From NCBI GenBank assembly GCA_903642235.1, contig CAHJWL010000016.1, forward strand, positions 1-64,000: a stretch of DNA of 64,000 nucleotides. Direction: 5' to 3'. How positions within the stretch are numbered: the stretch's first letter is position 1; the number at the start of each line of letters is the position of its first letter. Shown here piece by piece: positions 17,287 to 26,320 of this stretch. The DNA is from Acidobacteriaceae bacterium (GTDB lineage Bacteria > Acidobacteriota > Terriglobia > Terriglobales > Acidobacteriaceae). The notes under the pieces were generated by a model, which had not been told where the DNA came from, did no database searches, and was given only the letters and a program-made list of their open reading frames with translations. The translations under genes were made by a program, and so were the position numbers.

Positions 17287-17829
17287 CTACTCTGCAACTT
17301 CCGGGGAGTGGACTTCGATCTCCTCGACATCCACCTTCCAGGAGCGCAGCAGCTTCCAGATCGCTGTCGAGCTGAAACCTGCGCGCAGCAGCCGGCCCAT
17401 GATGCGGGCCGTCTCTTTCTCTGTCACGGGAGGCTTGATTCGCTTACGCTCCGCGTACTGACGTGCCAGAGCGGGCTCGTCAGTATCGTCAAAGGCGCGC
17501 GCGATGGTGGTTGTAACCAGATCCTTGGCAACTCCCTTTGCAGCGAGATCCTGCTGCACTCGCCTTCGGCCGTGACTCTGGTTCTCCTTGCGGAGGCGCG
17601 TAAAATCGGCGGCAAACCGCTCGTCCGAGAGGTAGCGAAGATCTTCAAGGCGCTGAATCACGCGAGTGATCGCCTGCTCTCCGGCCTCACCCGGCTCCGT
17701 CCGAAGTTTCATCAGCTGGCGCAGATCGCGAACGGAACGCATGCGCCGCCCAAGTGAACCCACCGCGTACTCAAACAATCCCTCTTCCGTAAGAGGCTCG
17801 CGCGATTTGGGGCGGGGAAAAGGACTCAT
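17287..17829 (-). CDS. recX: Regulatory protein RecX
   Basis: 180 residues, helical and strongly basic. RecX binds RecA filaments and limits strand exchange. Family features are the repeated three-helix modules: EGLFEYAVGSLGRRMRSVRDLRQLM at the N-terminus, VIQRLEDLRYLSDERFAADFTRLR with the characteristic L-x-x-L-x-Y-L-x-D-E-x-F-A block, then HGRRRVQQDLAAKGVAKDL, and RIMGRLLRAGFSSTAIWKLL. recA is not next to it here, unlike in many bacteria. It starts at an ATG at 17829 and stands alone. Confidence 0.9.
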   Translation of the reverse strand: MSPFPRPKSREPLTEEGLFEYAVGSLGRRMRSVRDLRQLMKLRTEPGEAGEQAITRVIQRLEDLRYLSDERFAADFTRLRKENQSHGRRRVQQDLAAKGVAKDLVTTTIARAFDDTDEPALARQYAERKRIKPPVTEKETARIMGRLLRAGFSSTAIWKLLRSWKVDVEEIEVHSPEVAE

Positions 17830-17955
17830 AAGCGGGCCGGCCGAGCTACCACCGTCAGCGCCAAGTCTACCGCCCCGTCACGCTCGACGGCATGCATTGA
17901 TCAGAAGCCTCTCTGGCTCATAAGGGAGAGTGTGCCTCGTCCGATTGCATCCGGC

Positions 17956-19056
17956 TCAGCTCGGCAGCTCACCCCCGCTCTGGCGCCAGACGTGCACCGG
18001 TGGCCGGCCAGAAACCCCGGCCACCCTCTCAACCGGAGCCGCCGCCGGGTTCAGGACCCGTCGAACCTTCTCGATAGAAGCTGCAAGACCGGAAGCATCA
18101 AGCGGCAGAGCCGCCTCATCGAGACGGCGACGCCTGTTCGTCTCGGCGCCTCTAGCCGCCTCGCCTGCCGCTTCCACGCCTCCAGTACTTCGACTACGTC
18201 CCTTACCGCCGTGCTTCAGCCGGCCTGCACCTCGCTCCGCGTAGGAATTCGGGGCGCTGTCCTGGCGAGGCAGGCTTCGCACGGGCCACATTGTTGCGAG
18301 ATCCTCGGAAGCGGCAAGCTGCATCGTGAGCCGCAGTCCAAGTGCCTCTACAGGCTGCAACAGATCAGCAAGGGGCAGAATCGGTGTGGCAGCGGAGCTT
18401 CGGAGCAGCTCCAGGGCATCAGTGGCCCTGGCGGCTGGTCGCAGCTCCGTGCACACAACCAGCGCACCAAAGATGCCGTGGGCCGCTCGCAACGGCACAA
18501 TGTGAACTCTTTTACAGTTCATAGTGGAAAGTGGGTTCCCATCGGAGTCGCGTCGGTCCAGAGTGAGCGTGAAGCTGCTGGTGCCTACACGTTCATGTCC
18601 CATCGCAATCTCCACCAGCGACATCTCCGTCGCCGAAACCGCCCGGCCCCAGCGATTTAACGCCTCCACTGACAGATCATCGAAGCCGGCACTTCCTGCA
18701 ATACTCAGCGTCCCCGTATCGTCGCGCAGCAGCAGCGCGGCGCGGCCAAACGAGCTGCGCACCGCCATCAGGCGGCTGATCTGCCGGCCCAACTCGGCCG
18801 CTACCATCGTGCGCGGCGACCCGCTGAACAGCAGATACGCCAGCAATTCCTTGCGCAGAGCAAGCTCCTGCCGATGCTGCGCCGCCGCGCGCATCTGATT
18901 TCGGTGAACATGCAGCAGAGCGCCACCCAGTGCGACCAGTCCGGCAGTGTAGACAAAGTGCGATGACAGGCCCGTAATGGCACCCGCCGCGCCAAGAGAT
19001 GCAAACATGAGGCGACCTCCGGGAGTGTGAGTTGCAATCCAGGGACCGATCGGCAT
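17956..19056 (-). CDS. Membrane-anchored protein with a GAF-like region, unknown function
   Basis: 366 residues, AGGAGAG 7 bases before the ATG. An N-terminal hydrophobic stretch (about 15-50, two short segments) anchors it. Residues about 65-235 look like a sensory GAF-type fold: RKELLAYLLFSGSPRTMVAAELGRQ, AALLLRDDTGTLSIAGSAGFDD, then VHIVPLRAAHGIFGALVVCTE, the typical closing strands of a GAF domain. The last 130 residues are low-complexity and Arg/Ala-rich, with no output domain, so signalling would have to pass through a partner. I do not recognise a named family. It is divergent from the LolA-like gene. Confidence 0.6.
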   Translation of the reverse strand: MPIGPWIATHTPGGRLMFASLGAAGAITGLSSHFVYTAGLVALGGALLHVHRNQMRAAAQHRQELALRKELLAYLLFSGSPRTMVAAELGRQISRLMAVRSSFGRAALLLRDDTGTLSIAGSAGFDDLSVEALNRWGRAVSATEMSLVEIAMGHERVGTSSFTLTLDRRDSDGNPLSTMNCKRVHIVPLRAAHGIFGALVVCTELRPAARATDALELLRSSAATPILPLADLLQPVEALGLRLTMQLAASEDLATMWPVRSLPRQDSAPNSYAERGAGRLKHGGKGRSRSTGGVEAAGEAARGAETNRRRRLDEAALPLDASGLAASIEKVRRVLNPAAAPVERVAGVSGRPPVHVWRQSGGELPS

Positions 19057-19134
19057 GACAGAACTCTCCTGAGCCGCGTCTATAGGTACTGAGAGGGGTG
19101 ATCGTCGTTTGTCGCCCTTGAGGAGACCTCGCCG

Positions 19135-20079
19135 ATGCCGTCCTTCCAGACCCTGCTTCTAGCCCTGCTTGCGCTCGCTATTCCGTGCCTATCGGCTGCT
19201 GGAGCGGAAAGTTTAGCGGCTGCCGCGGAGCCCGCTCCGGCACAGACTGCCAGCAGCGAGCCTGCGGGCTTCGGCAAGCTCGACACCACACCCCTCCCCG
19301 GCGATCTCACGCCGGCGCAGATCATCACCAAAATGGGCGAGCGCGAGGCAGACTTCGCCCGCGCCCGCCAAGCCTACACCTTCCGCCAGAGCGTGAAAGT
19401 CCAGACCATCTCCGACGACAACGGGAAGCCAGACGGCGAGTACCAGCAGGTCACTGACATCGTCTTCAATAAAGACAACAAGCGCGAGGAGCGGGTAATC
19501 TTCGCCCCGCAGAACACACTGGAACGGGTCCTGATGACACCAGCGGACTTCGAGGAGATTGAGCACCGCCTGCCCTTTGTGCTGACGACAGAGGATTTGC
19601 CGCAGTATGACATCACCTACGCCGGCCGGCAGAAGGTCGACGATCTGGACACCTATGTCTTCGACGCGAAGCCAAAGGTCCTCGAGAAGGGCAAACACTA
19701 CTTTCAGGGTAAAGTCTGGCTCGATCAGCAGGACATGGAGATCGTCCTGATCAACGGCCAGACAGTGCCGCAGAATAAGCGCCCGGGACACGAAGATCTA
19801 CAGCCTCCATTTACGACCTACTACGAGCAGGTGGATGGCAAGTACTGGTTTCCCACCTACACCAAGGCCGAAGCTACGCTGCACTTTCCTGGCGGCCAAG
19901 GTGCGATGAGCGAAGACATCCATCTGCGAAATATCGTCAAGTACACGGACTACAAGCGGTTCAGAGCCACCAGCCGCATCATCTACAACGGTGAGGACAT
20001 TACCGACCAAGCGGCACCGGAGCAGGCGCAGCCACCAGCCGGGCAGACGCCTCCATCCGCGACGCCCCCAAAGAAGTAA
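19135..20079 (+). CDS. Exported LolA/outer-membrane lipoprotein-sorting-like protein
   Basis: 314 residues, AGGAG upstream of the ATG. A signal peptide (FQTLLLALLALAIPCLSAAGA) predicts export. The mature protein begins with ITKMGEREADFARARQAYTFRQSVKVQTI and continues as a series of antiparallel strands (YDITYAGRQKVDDLDTYVFDAKPK, YFQGKVWLDQQDMEIVLINGQTVPQ, YWFPTYTKAEATLHFP), the half-barrel pattern of LolA/LolB-fold proteins. The C-terminus is a Pro/Gln/Ala tail. LolA proper carries lipoproteins across the periplasm, but this protein is longer and lacks its operon context, so only the fold class is proposed. Confidence 0.68.
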   Translation: MPSFQTLLLALLALAIPCLSAAGAESLAAAAEPAPAQTASSEPAGFGKLDTTPLPGDLTPAQIITKMGEREADFARARQAYTFRQSVKVQTISDDNGKPDGEYQQVTDIVFNKDNKREERVIFAPQNTLERVLMTPADFEEIEHRLPFVLTTEDLPQYDITYAGRQKVDDLDTYVFDAKPKVLEKGKHYFQGKVWLDQQDMEIVLINGQTVPQNKRPGHEDLQPPFTTYYEQVDGKYWFPTYTKAEATLHFPGGQGAMSEDIHLRNIVKYTDYKRFRATSRIIYNGEDITDQAAPEQAQPPAGQTPPSATPPKK

Positions 20080-20140
20080 ATCTGCAGCAATAAACCAGCA
20101 CCACGGCAACGCAATCACTACTGCGTGGAAAGTTGGGTCG

Positions 20141-20812
20141 CTAGGCCGCTGGTTCAGCCTCAAAATACAGGTACTTTCGCCATGCCGCGTCGGCCGAGCC
20201 GATCATGCGCATGATGTGTCGCGACGTATGGAGGCTGAAGGGTCGCGGCTCGCGCAGCAGCTTCATGTCATTGAGTTCGTGGAGCAGCTGATTGCCCTTG
20301 CGGCGGTTGCAGTCATGACAGCAGGCCACCAGATTCTCCCAGGTGGAGAGCCCACCGCGCGAGCGCGGCAGCACATGGTCAAGCGTCAGTTCACCGGCCG
20401 TGAGTACGATCTGGCAGTACTGGCACATGTTGCGATCGCGCAGAAGGATGTTCTTGCGGGAGAGCGCCCGCGTCTGATGTGGGATCCGCCGGTACTCCAG
20501 CAGCCGGATCACCGAAGGCATGGCGATCTGCAGGCTCTGCGCGTGCAGCGTCGCTCCCTGCTCTTCTTCAGTTCTGGCCACGCCCTTCAGTACAAGCACC
20601 AGCGCCCGTCGCGCGCCGCAGATGTTGATTGGCTCATAGCTTGCGTTCAGCACCAGCACCGGCGTCTGCATCGCCGGCTGCCGAAACACGCCCGCGCGCA
20701 CCTCTAACTCGGTCACCACCGGAGCTGCAACGCCCTTCAGATGACCGGCGTGTCTGCCGCCCGATGCTACCCTGCTGCCCGATCGTGCCTTCCGCATCTT
20801 TCCCGACTGCAT
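20141..20812 (-). CDS. HNH endonuclease
   Basis: 223 residues from ATG 20812. The N-terminal part has a strand block VLVLNASYEPINICGARRALVLVLKG found in HNH proteins of this class. The nuclease core is NMCQYCQIVLTAGELTLDHVLPRSRGG, then TWENLVACCHDCNRRKGN: two Cys pairs (CQYC, CHDC) for structural zinc and D-H / H-x-x-N-type catalytic residues. Such single-domain HNH proteins are widespread in Acidobacteria and related phyla, and their substrate is mostly unknown. The ATG sits 2 bases after the stop of the ComF gene upstream, so the two are probably co-translated. An internal Met (MQTPVLVLN) is a possible later start. Confidence 0.88.
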   Translation of the reverse strand: MQSGKMRKARSGSRVASGGRHAGHLKGVAAPVVTELEVRAGVFRQPAMQTPVLVLNASYEPINICGARRALVLVLKGVARTEEEQGATLHAQSLQIAMPSVIRLLEYRRIPHQTRALSRKNILLRDRNMCQYCQIVLTAGELTLDHVLPRSRGGLSTWENLVACCHDCNRRKGNQLLHELNDMKLLREPRPFSLHTSRHIMRMIGSADAAWRKYLYFEAEPAA

Positions 20813-20814
20813 GC

Positions 20815-21837
20815 TTATGTCCTCCGCCGTGACGCCCCTGCTGCGACCTGGTTGTGTGTCGTTTCGTAGGAGCTGTGGGCCGGCATCTCCCAAAGTGCAA
20901 CACTCTCCGTCTGCGCGCGGGAGAGCGTGACCACAAAGACGCGGGCCGCACCGGCGCGCTTGAGTGCAGCCGCGCACGCCCTGGCCGTCGCCCCCGTGGT
21001 GTAAATGTCGTCTACCAGCAGCACATCGCGGCCGTCTACCAGAGCCGGCTCTCGAACAGCAAAGGCGCCGCGCAGGTTATCGCGACGTTGCCGCGGGTTC
21101 AGACCGAACTGACTCTCCGTCTGCTTGATCCGCGCCAGAACCCCATGCGCCGGTCGTAGCCGAAGCTCCGGGTGCGAGCGGTGCAGCGCACGAAGAGCCT
21201 CCGCAGCCAGCACCTCTGCCTGGTTGAAGCCCCGGTCGCGCGCCTTCCCGCGGAAGAGCGGCACAGCAGTGACCAGAGTCTCCCGGTTCACATCAAGATC
21301 GGGCGCAAGCTCAACAAAGGTCGAGGCAAGCAGACGGCCAAGCGGCCGGGCAGCAACCCGCAGTCCCTCGAACTTGAAGAGCCCGATCAGCGTCCGCATC
21401 TCGCCCGTGTACACACCAAAGGCAACCGCGCGCGTAAACGCCGGGGGAACACGGCGGCATGGCGTACAGACCGGCTCAGCCCGGCCGGCGAGAAAACGTT
21501 CGCTCTCCCACCCAAGCGCCTCACCGCATACGGTGCACAGCAGTCCAGGATGCGTTTCACTCTGCGGTCGCAAGGCAGCGAGGCAGGCCTCGCACACTGG
21601 CAGCGCGGAGAGCTTCAGCAGCGGCACTGCGCAAAGGCGGCAATCGCCCGGAAAGAAAGTTGTAGCCAGATCTTCGAGAAGCCCGAGCGTCAGCCCTCGT
21701 ACCGCGCGCTGCAACTGTGGGGAATCCCCGCGGCGCGGCTCATGCTTCGGCGAGCGCCTCCAGGCGCCCTGTTCCTTCGTTCCAGTCAGTCCGCCAGGCG
21801 GAGCCCCTGCAGACCGTCCGAGCGACTTGTGCTCCAA
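20815..21837 (-). CDS. ComF family protein (phosphoribosyltransferase fold)
   Basis: 340 residues. Two zinc-ribbon-like Cys pairs are at the N-terminus (CRLC, CEAC, CTVCGE, CTPC). The C-terminal phosphoribosyltransferase domain has FKFEGLRVAARPLGRLLA, VTAVPLFRGKARDRGFNQAEVLA, and the PRPP-binding loop VLLVDDIYTTGATARACA at about residues 271-285. ComF-type proteins are linked to DNA uptake in competence; the enzymatic role is unresolved. The first approximately 50 residues are unconserved, so the true start may be internal. It forms an overlap-tight pair with the HNH gene downstream. Confidence 0.87.
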   Translation of the reverse strand: MEHKSLGRSAGAPPGGLTGTKEQGAWRRSPKHEPRRGDSPQLQRAVRGLTLGLLEDLATTFFPGDCRLCAVPLLKLSALPVCEACLAALRPQSETHPGLLCTVCGEALGWESERFLAGRAEPVCTPCRRVPPAFTRAVAFGVYTGEMRTLIGLFKFEGLRVAARPLGRLLASTFVELAPDLDVNRETLVTAVPLFRGKARDRGFNQAEVLAAEALRALHRSHPELRLRPAHGVLARIKQTESQFGLNPRQRRDNLRGAFAVREPALVDGRDVLLVDDIYTTGATARACAAALKRAGAARVFVVTLSRAQTESVALWEMPAHSSYETTHNQVAAGASRRRT

Positions 21838-22029
21838 GCTTTCGCTGAAGACTCACCCCACTCGCATGACGCTCCAGGCCTATGGCCGCGTCATTAGCCG
21901 AAGTTTATGCGTACAGCAGCGCGAGCGCAAGGGCGACTCCCGCGGAAGTTTGAGCACGCGCTGGTACACTCGCCTGCAACCGCGCCGACCCCACAAAACG
22001 CGCGAAGCCGCATCAGGAGCAAGACCCTC

Positions 22030-24570
22030 ATGGCCCCCGCGCCCAGCCCCACGCCCGCTTCTGCACCCACCCACAGTCCGCCCGCTCGCACTGCCTTCAA
22101 ACCTTTTGTCGCCGCCAGCGAAACCCGGCCCGAGATGTCCGTGCGCGCCCTTCTGCTGGGCGCCATCTTCGGCGTGCTCTTCGGCGCGGTCACCGTCTAC
22201 GTGGGTCTGCGCGCCGGCCTTACTGTCGCCGCCTCCATCCCCATCTCGGTGCTGTCGATCTCCATCCTGCGCGCCTTCGGCAAAGCCTCCATCCTCGAAA
22301 ACAACATCGTTCAGACCACCGGCAACGCCGGCCAGTCGATCGCCGCGGGCGTAATCTTCACCTTGCCGGCGCTCATCTTCCTCGGCTTCGATCTCGAAAG
22401 CACACGCATCTTTGCGCTCGCCATCTTCGGCGGATGGCTCGGCGTCCTTTTCATGATTCCGCTGCGCAAACAGCTGATCGTCGATGAGCACGATACGCTC
22501 ACCTACCCCGAAGGCACCGCCTGCGCCGACGTGCTCGAAGCCGGCGAGCGCGGCGGCTCCTTCGCCTCCCGTGTCTTCTTCGGGCTTGGCTTCGGCAGCC
22601 TCTACACCCTGCTGCAGAATGAGAACCTCTTCGGCCTCTTCCCCTCCACCCCCGACTACCAGCCCGATCTCGGTGCGCAGCATCTGCTCAAGGGCGCAGC
22701 CATCCGCGCCGACGTCACACCGGAGTACCTCGGCGTCGGCTACATCATCGGCCTTCGCGTCGCGGCCGTGCTGCTCGCGGGCGGCGCTTTCTCCTGGCTC
22801 GTGCTCATGCCCGCGATCTACTTCTTCGGCTCGCATCTGCCCGGCCCGCTCTACCCCGGCACCAGCCCCATCGCCGGCATGAGCCCGTCCGATCTGTGGA
22901 AGACCTACGTGCGCCCCATGGGCGCGGGAGCCGTTGCCGCCGCCGGCCTCATCACACTCTGCCGCACCCTGCCCACGATCGCCGCCGCCCTTGCGACCGG
23001 CATCCGCTCCGCCCTCGCCCGGCGAAGAGCCGGCTCGTCCGCCGCCTCCCTGAAAGCCCTTCCGCTCCGCACTGCCCATGATCTCCCGCCCTCCGTCGTC
23101 GTCGGCGGATCCGTTCTGCTGATCGTGCTGCTCTGGTTCTTCCTCGAGTTCCATCCCGTGCCCGGCGCCCAGGTAGGCGCGCTTGCAAATCTGGCCGCCA
23201 GCCTGCTCGTCGTCGTCTTCGGCTTCCTCTTTGTGACCGTCAGCGCACGCATCGTTGGTATCGTGGGGTCGTCCGCCAGCCCTGTCTCCGGTATGACCAT
23301 CGCCACGCTCATGGCGACCGCCGCCATCTTTCTGGTGAAGGGCTGGACGGCCCCCGCCTTTGGCGCGCTCGCCATCACCATCGGCGGCATCGTCTGTGTC
23401 GCCGCATCGAACTCGGGCGACACCGCGCAAGACCTCAAGACCGGCTACCTCATCGGCGCAACCCCCTGGAAGCAGCAGCTGGCCATCATGATCGGCGTGA
23501 TCGTCTCCGTCTTCTCGATCGGCGCAACGCTGAATGCGATGAACACCGGCCTCGAGATCTTTGAGAGACTGCCGCGGCCCATCGCCCTCCCCCTTACCGC
23601 CCTGCCGAGCGGTGTAGAGAACAAGGGCCACTTCACGCGCGACCACGTGCTGCTCACCAGCCGCACGGAGGCCGGCAGCCAGGGCCAAGCCCACAAGGAG
23701 GAGCTGTCCTCCGCCAGCAGCTACCTGCTGCTGAACAGCATCGGCGCCAGCACGCTTGAGGACGGCAAGTACCTCTACAACCCCGCCACCGGCGCCATCG
23801 AGGTCCAGTGGATCCAGGGCATTGGCTCGGAAAAGGCCGCGGCCCCGCAAGGCCGGCTCATGGCCACCGTCATCAATGGCATTCTCACGCGCAAGCTGCC
23901 GTGGTCGCTCGTGCTGCTCGGTGTAGCCCTGGTCATCGCAGTTGAGCTCCTCGGCATTCGCTCGCTCACCTTTGCCGTTGGCGCCTACCTTTCGATCGCC
24001 ACCACACTCGCCATTTTCGTCGGCGGTGTCGCCCGCTGGATGGTCGACCGCGCCATGCTGCAGCACAAGGCGCGAGAGCGCGCGGCCATCCATCAGGCAT
24101 ACCGCGATCGCTTCGTGGCGGCGCACTCTCTGTGGCTTACCGGTCTGCCCGTCGAACGCCGTCTTGATCTGGAGAGGATTTCGGCAGGAGCAGCGTCGGG
24201 CAGGCATTTCATCTCGCCCGGGTTCCTTGCGGCACACCCTGAGCTGCTCCCCTTCCCCGGCTTCGATCCAACCAATCCCGACCACGTCGATCCCGCCACC
24301 GGCCTTCCCATTCCCACCGACGTCACACCCGCGCTCGACGCCGAAAGCGAGATCTCGCCCGGCTCTCTCTACGCCTCCGGCCTCATCGCCGCTGGCGGCA
24401 TCGTCGGCCTCCTCGGCGTCGTCGTCAAGCTTTATGAGAACTTCTTTGATCGCACCTTCCCGCGCTTTCACGAAACCAATCCGCTGCACCATGATTGGGT
24501 AAGCGTCCTCGCCTTCGCCGCCCTTGCCTTCAGCCTTTACTTCTTCGCCCGCAAGCCGCTCGAGAGCTGA
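22030..24570 (+). CDS. OPT family oligopeptide transporter
   Basis: 846 residues, start at ATG 22030 with AGGAG upstream. A polytopic membrane protein with about 15-16 hydrophobic helices. Family features include AASETRPEMSVRALLLGAIFG at the start, VYVGLRAGLTVAASIPISVLS, ENNIVQTTGNAGQSIAAGVIFTLPAL and CVAASNSGDTAQDLKTGYLIGATPWKQQ. This is the bacterial OPT subgroup (longer, with a central loop around residue 560-610). OPT proteins move peptides or metal chelates using the proton gradient; the substrate here is not predictable. It is convergent with the TetR gene. Confidence 0.9.
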   Translation: MAPAPSPTPASAPTHSPPARTAFKPFVAASETRPEMSVRALLLGAIFGVLFGAVTVYVGLRAGLTVAASIPISVLSISILRAFGKASILENNIVQTTGNAGQSIAAGVIFTLPALIFLGFDLESTRIFALAIFGGWLGVLFMIPLRKQLIVDEHDTLTYPEGTACADVLEAGERGGSFASRVFFGLGFGSLYTLLQNENLFGLFPSTPDYQPDLGAQHLLKGAAIRADVTPEYLGVGYIIGLRVAAVLLAGGAFSWLVLMPAIYFFGSHLPGPLYPGTSPIAGMSPSDLWKTYVRPMGAGAVAAAGLITLCRTLPTIAAALATGIRSALARRRAGSSAASLKALPLRTAHDLPPSVVVGGSVLLIVLLWFFLEFHPVPGAQVGALANLAASLLVVVFGFLFVTVSARIVGIVGSSASPVSGMTIATLMATAAIFLVKGWTAPAFGALAITIGGIVCVAASNSGDTAQDLKTGYLIGATPWKQQLAIMIGVIVSVFSIGATLNAMNTGLEIFERLPRPIALPLTALPSGVENKGHFTRDHVLLTSRTEAGSQGQAHKEELSSASSYLLLNSIGASTLEDGKYLYNPATGAIEVQWIQGIGSEKAAAPQGRLMATVINGILTRKLPWSLVLLGVALVIAVELLGIRSLTFAVGAYLSIATTLAIFVGGVARWMVDRAMLQHKARERAAIHQAYRDRFVAAHSLWLTGLPVERRLDLERISAGAASGRHFISPGFLAAHPELLPFPGFDPTNPDHVDPATGLPIPTDVTPALDAESEISPGSLYASGLIAAGGIVGLLGVVVKLYENFFDRTFPRFHETNPLHHDWVSVLAFAALAFSLYFFARKPLES

Positions 24571-24611
24571 TCCTCGCCCCTGAGTCCCGTGTGCTCGCCC
24601 TCTGCATCCCC

Positions 24612-25220
24612 TCAAACCCGCGGCCGCAGCCCGACCAGGATGTGGTGCGTCGCGTCCTCCACCAGTCGCTCTAGCGAAACACCTTTGAACGATCCCTGAT
24701 TCGAGACGTAGATCAGCCCCTGCACCGCGGCGAACGGCACCAGCGCCAGCATCTCCGGATCGCCCGCAACGACCTCTCCTGTCCCCTGCGCCTCTGCAAT
24801 CATCTCTATGCCCGAGGCGAGTGCGCGCTCACTCGCCTCCAGCAGCTCAGGCGGCGCCCCGGGCTGATGCTTCGCGGCAAACATATGGCCGAGCAGGGCC
24901 GGATGCTTCAAGGCAAACCGCACCAGCGCCCGCGTAACCTTCTTGAGCCGTGCCTCAAACTCGGCCTCATGACCTCCAGTCGCACGTGCCAGCACGCCGC
25001 CCAGCTGGGCATACCCGTGAATTGCGAGCGAGTTCAGCAGCGCCTGTTTGCTCGGAAAATGGCGCCGCGGCGCGGTATGACTTACCTGAAGCTCGCGGCT
25101 GATCTCGCGCAGAGACACGCTGCCGATGCCACCACTCTCAAGCGCCTGCACCGCCCGCAGCAGCACAGCCTCGCGAAGATTGCCATGGTGGTACGCCCGC
25201 TTCGGTATCTTCAATGCCAT
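24612..25220 (-). CDS. TetR/AcrR family transcriptional regulator
   Basis: 202 residues. The N-terminal DNA-binding domain is clear: AYHHGNLREAVLLRAVQALE, then the helix-turn-helix SVSLREISRELQVSHTAPRRHF, then PSKQALLNSLAIHG. The C-terminal half is helical (ligand/dimer domain) with a WHG-like hydrophobic section. It is divergent from the SDR gene with 114 bp between starts. That spacer holds an inverted repeat overlapping the SDR -35, the natural place for autoregulation and SDR repression, typical of such pairs. Confidence 0.92.
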   Translation of the reverse strand: MALKIPKRAYHHGNLREAVLLRAVQALESGGIGSVSLREISRELQVSHTAPRRHFPSKQALLNSLAIHGYAQLGGVLARATGGHEAEFEARLKKVTRALVRFALKHPALLGHMFAAKHQPGAPPELLEASERALASGIEMIAEAQGTGEVVAGDPEMLALVPFAAVQGLIYVSNQGSFKGVSLERLVEDATHHILVGLRPRV

Positions 25221-25268
25221 GCTTCTAGTCTCCCACTGTCGGCCTCCGCGTGCCGGCTTCTATGTGTC

Positions 25269-25282
25269 CATTGACAACAATG
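25269..25282. promoter_or_regulatory. Candidate TetR operator (inverted repeat)
   Basis: Perfect inverted repeat CATTG-ACAA-CAATG lying across the -35 box (TTGACA at 25271-25276). Position and symmetry suit a TetR-family operator controlling the SDR gene, though half-sites of 5 bp are short. No binding evidence. Confidence 0.5.
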
Positions 25283-25298
25283 TGTTCAGGGGTAACAT
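25271..25298 (+). promoter_or_regulatory. Sigma70-type promoter for the SDR gene
   Basis: Perfect TTGACA at 25271-25276 and TAACAT at 25293-25298 with 16-bp spacing, 37 bases upstream of the ATG at 25335, and the best promoter match I found by eye in the window. Confidence 0.6.
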
Positions 25299-25334
25299 AG
25301 AGAGAGTTCGCTCTGCGAGCTTAGAGAGGCCATC

Positions 25335-26117
25335 ATGAAGATGTCAGGCAACACTATCTTGATCACCGGCGGCACCTCGGGTATCGGGCTTGAGCTTGCC
25401 CGCCAGCTCGCGGCGCTGAACAACACGGTGCTCGTCACCGGCCGCGACCAGGCAAAGCTCGATCAGGTCGCAAGTGAGAACCCGTCTCTTACCACCCTTC
25501 GCAGCGACGCCTCCGATCCGGAAGCAATCGCGCAGCTCTTCGAGCGTGTCACCAGTCAGTTCCCCAGGCTGAATGTTCTGATTAACAACGCCGGCATCAT
25601 GCGCAAGATCAATCTGCAGGACACAGGCGCCGATCTCGAGGATCTCGCCCGCGAGATTAACATCAACCTGATCGGGCCTGTCTGCATGGTGAAGCAGTTC
25701 CTGCCGCACCTGCGCGCGCAGACAAATGCGGCCATCGTCAACGTAACCTCCGGTCTCGCCTTTGTTCCCTTCCCCATCTCCCCCGTCTACAGCGCCACCA
25801 AGGCGGGTCTGCACGCCTTTACGCGGGCACTGCGCGTGCAACTCAAAAACACCTCCATCCGTGTCTTTGAGCTGGCTCCGCCGTCCACGCAAACACCCCT
25901 CCAGAACGGCTTCAATGCGACCGACGTCAAGGCGAGCGCCAATATGGACGTCGGGAAGCTGGCGCGCGCGACCATTCAGGGGCTCACGCGCGATCGTCTG
26001 GAGATCAGGCCCGGCCTCAGCAACGTCCTCCACTGGATCGGCCGTCTCGCCCCCGCGCTCGGTTTGAAGATGACCAGTGGCCCGGTCGACGCCATGCTGG
26101 CAAAGACCCGAAGCTGA
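25335..26117 (+). CDS. SDR family oxidoreductase (DltE-type)
   Basis: 260 residues. Rossmann fold NAD(P)-binding: ILITGGTSGIGLELARQLA gives TGGxSGIG, NVLINNAGIM the NNAG block, and YSATKAGLHAF the catalytic Tyr-x-x-x-Lys. The close resemblance to short-chain dehydrogenases annotated DltE is by sequence pattern only; substrate unknown. Start ATG with GAGAGG 5 bases upstream (a second Met follows two codons later). It is controlled from a good promoter overlapped by a candidate operator; the divergent TetR is its likely repressor. Confidence 0.9.
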   Translation: MKMSGNTILITGGTSGIGLELARQLAALNNTVLVTGRDQAKLDQVASENPSLTTLRSDASDPEAIAQLFERVTSQFPRLNVLINNAGIMRKINLQDTGADLEDLAREININLIGPVCMVKQFLPHLRAQTNAAIVNVTSGLAFVPFPISPVYSATKAGLHAFTRALRVQLKNTSIRVFELAPPSTQTPLQNGFNATDVKASANMDVGKLARATIQGLTRDRLEIRPGLSNVLHWIGRLAPALGLKMTSGPVDAMLAKTRS

Positions 26118-26122
26118 AACGG

Positions 26123-26158
26123 CCCTCGCGAGAAGCAAAACAATGCCGTTCGCGAGGG
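26123..26158 (+). terminator. Inverted repeat after the SDR gene, possible terminator
   Basis: CCCTCGCGA (26123-26131) pairs perfectly with TCGCGAGGG (26150-26158) with an 18-base loop, starting 5 bases after the SDR stop. There is no T run, so it may be a weak terminator or mRNA-end stabiliser. Confidence 0.45.
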
Positions 26159-26320
26159 AACTTCTCTTCTCTCCACCCGGGATCTGGCCCGCTCTTTACC
26201 TGCTTCTAACACCCTTTGCCCTCCGCATTCGTCCTCAGAAGCCGCCCGCTCAGGATGGCACCCAACGTGCTCCTCACTCCGTGCGCGCTGAAGGTATCGC
26301 GCCGAGGATTGAGGTTATAG

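Noticed and set aside
21880..24615. 911-codon minus-strand frame antisense to the OPT transporter
   Set aside because: Gly/Asp/Glu-rich composition without motifs; the plus strand has the transporter hallmarks.
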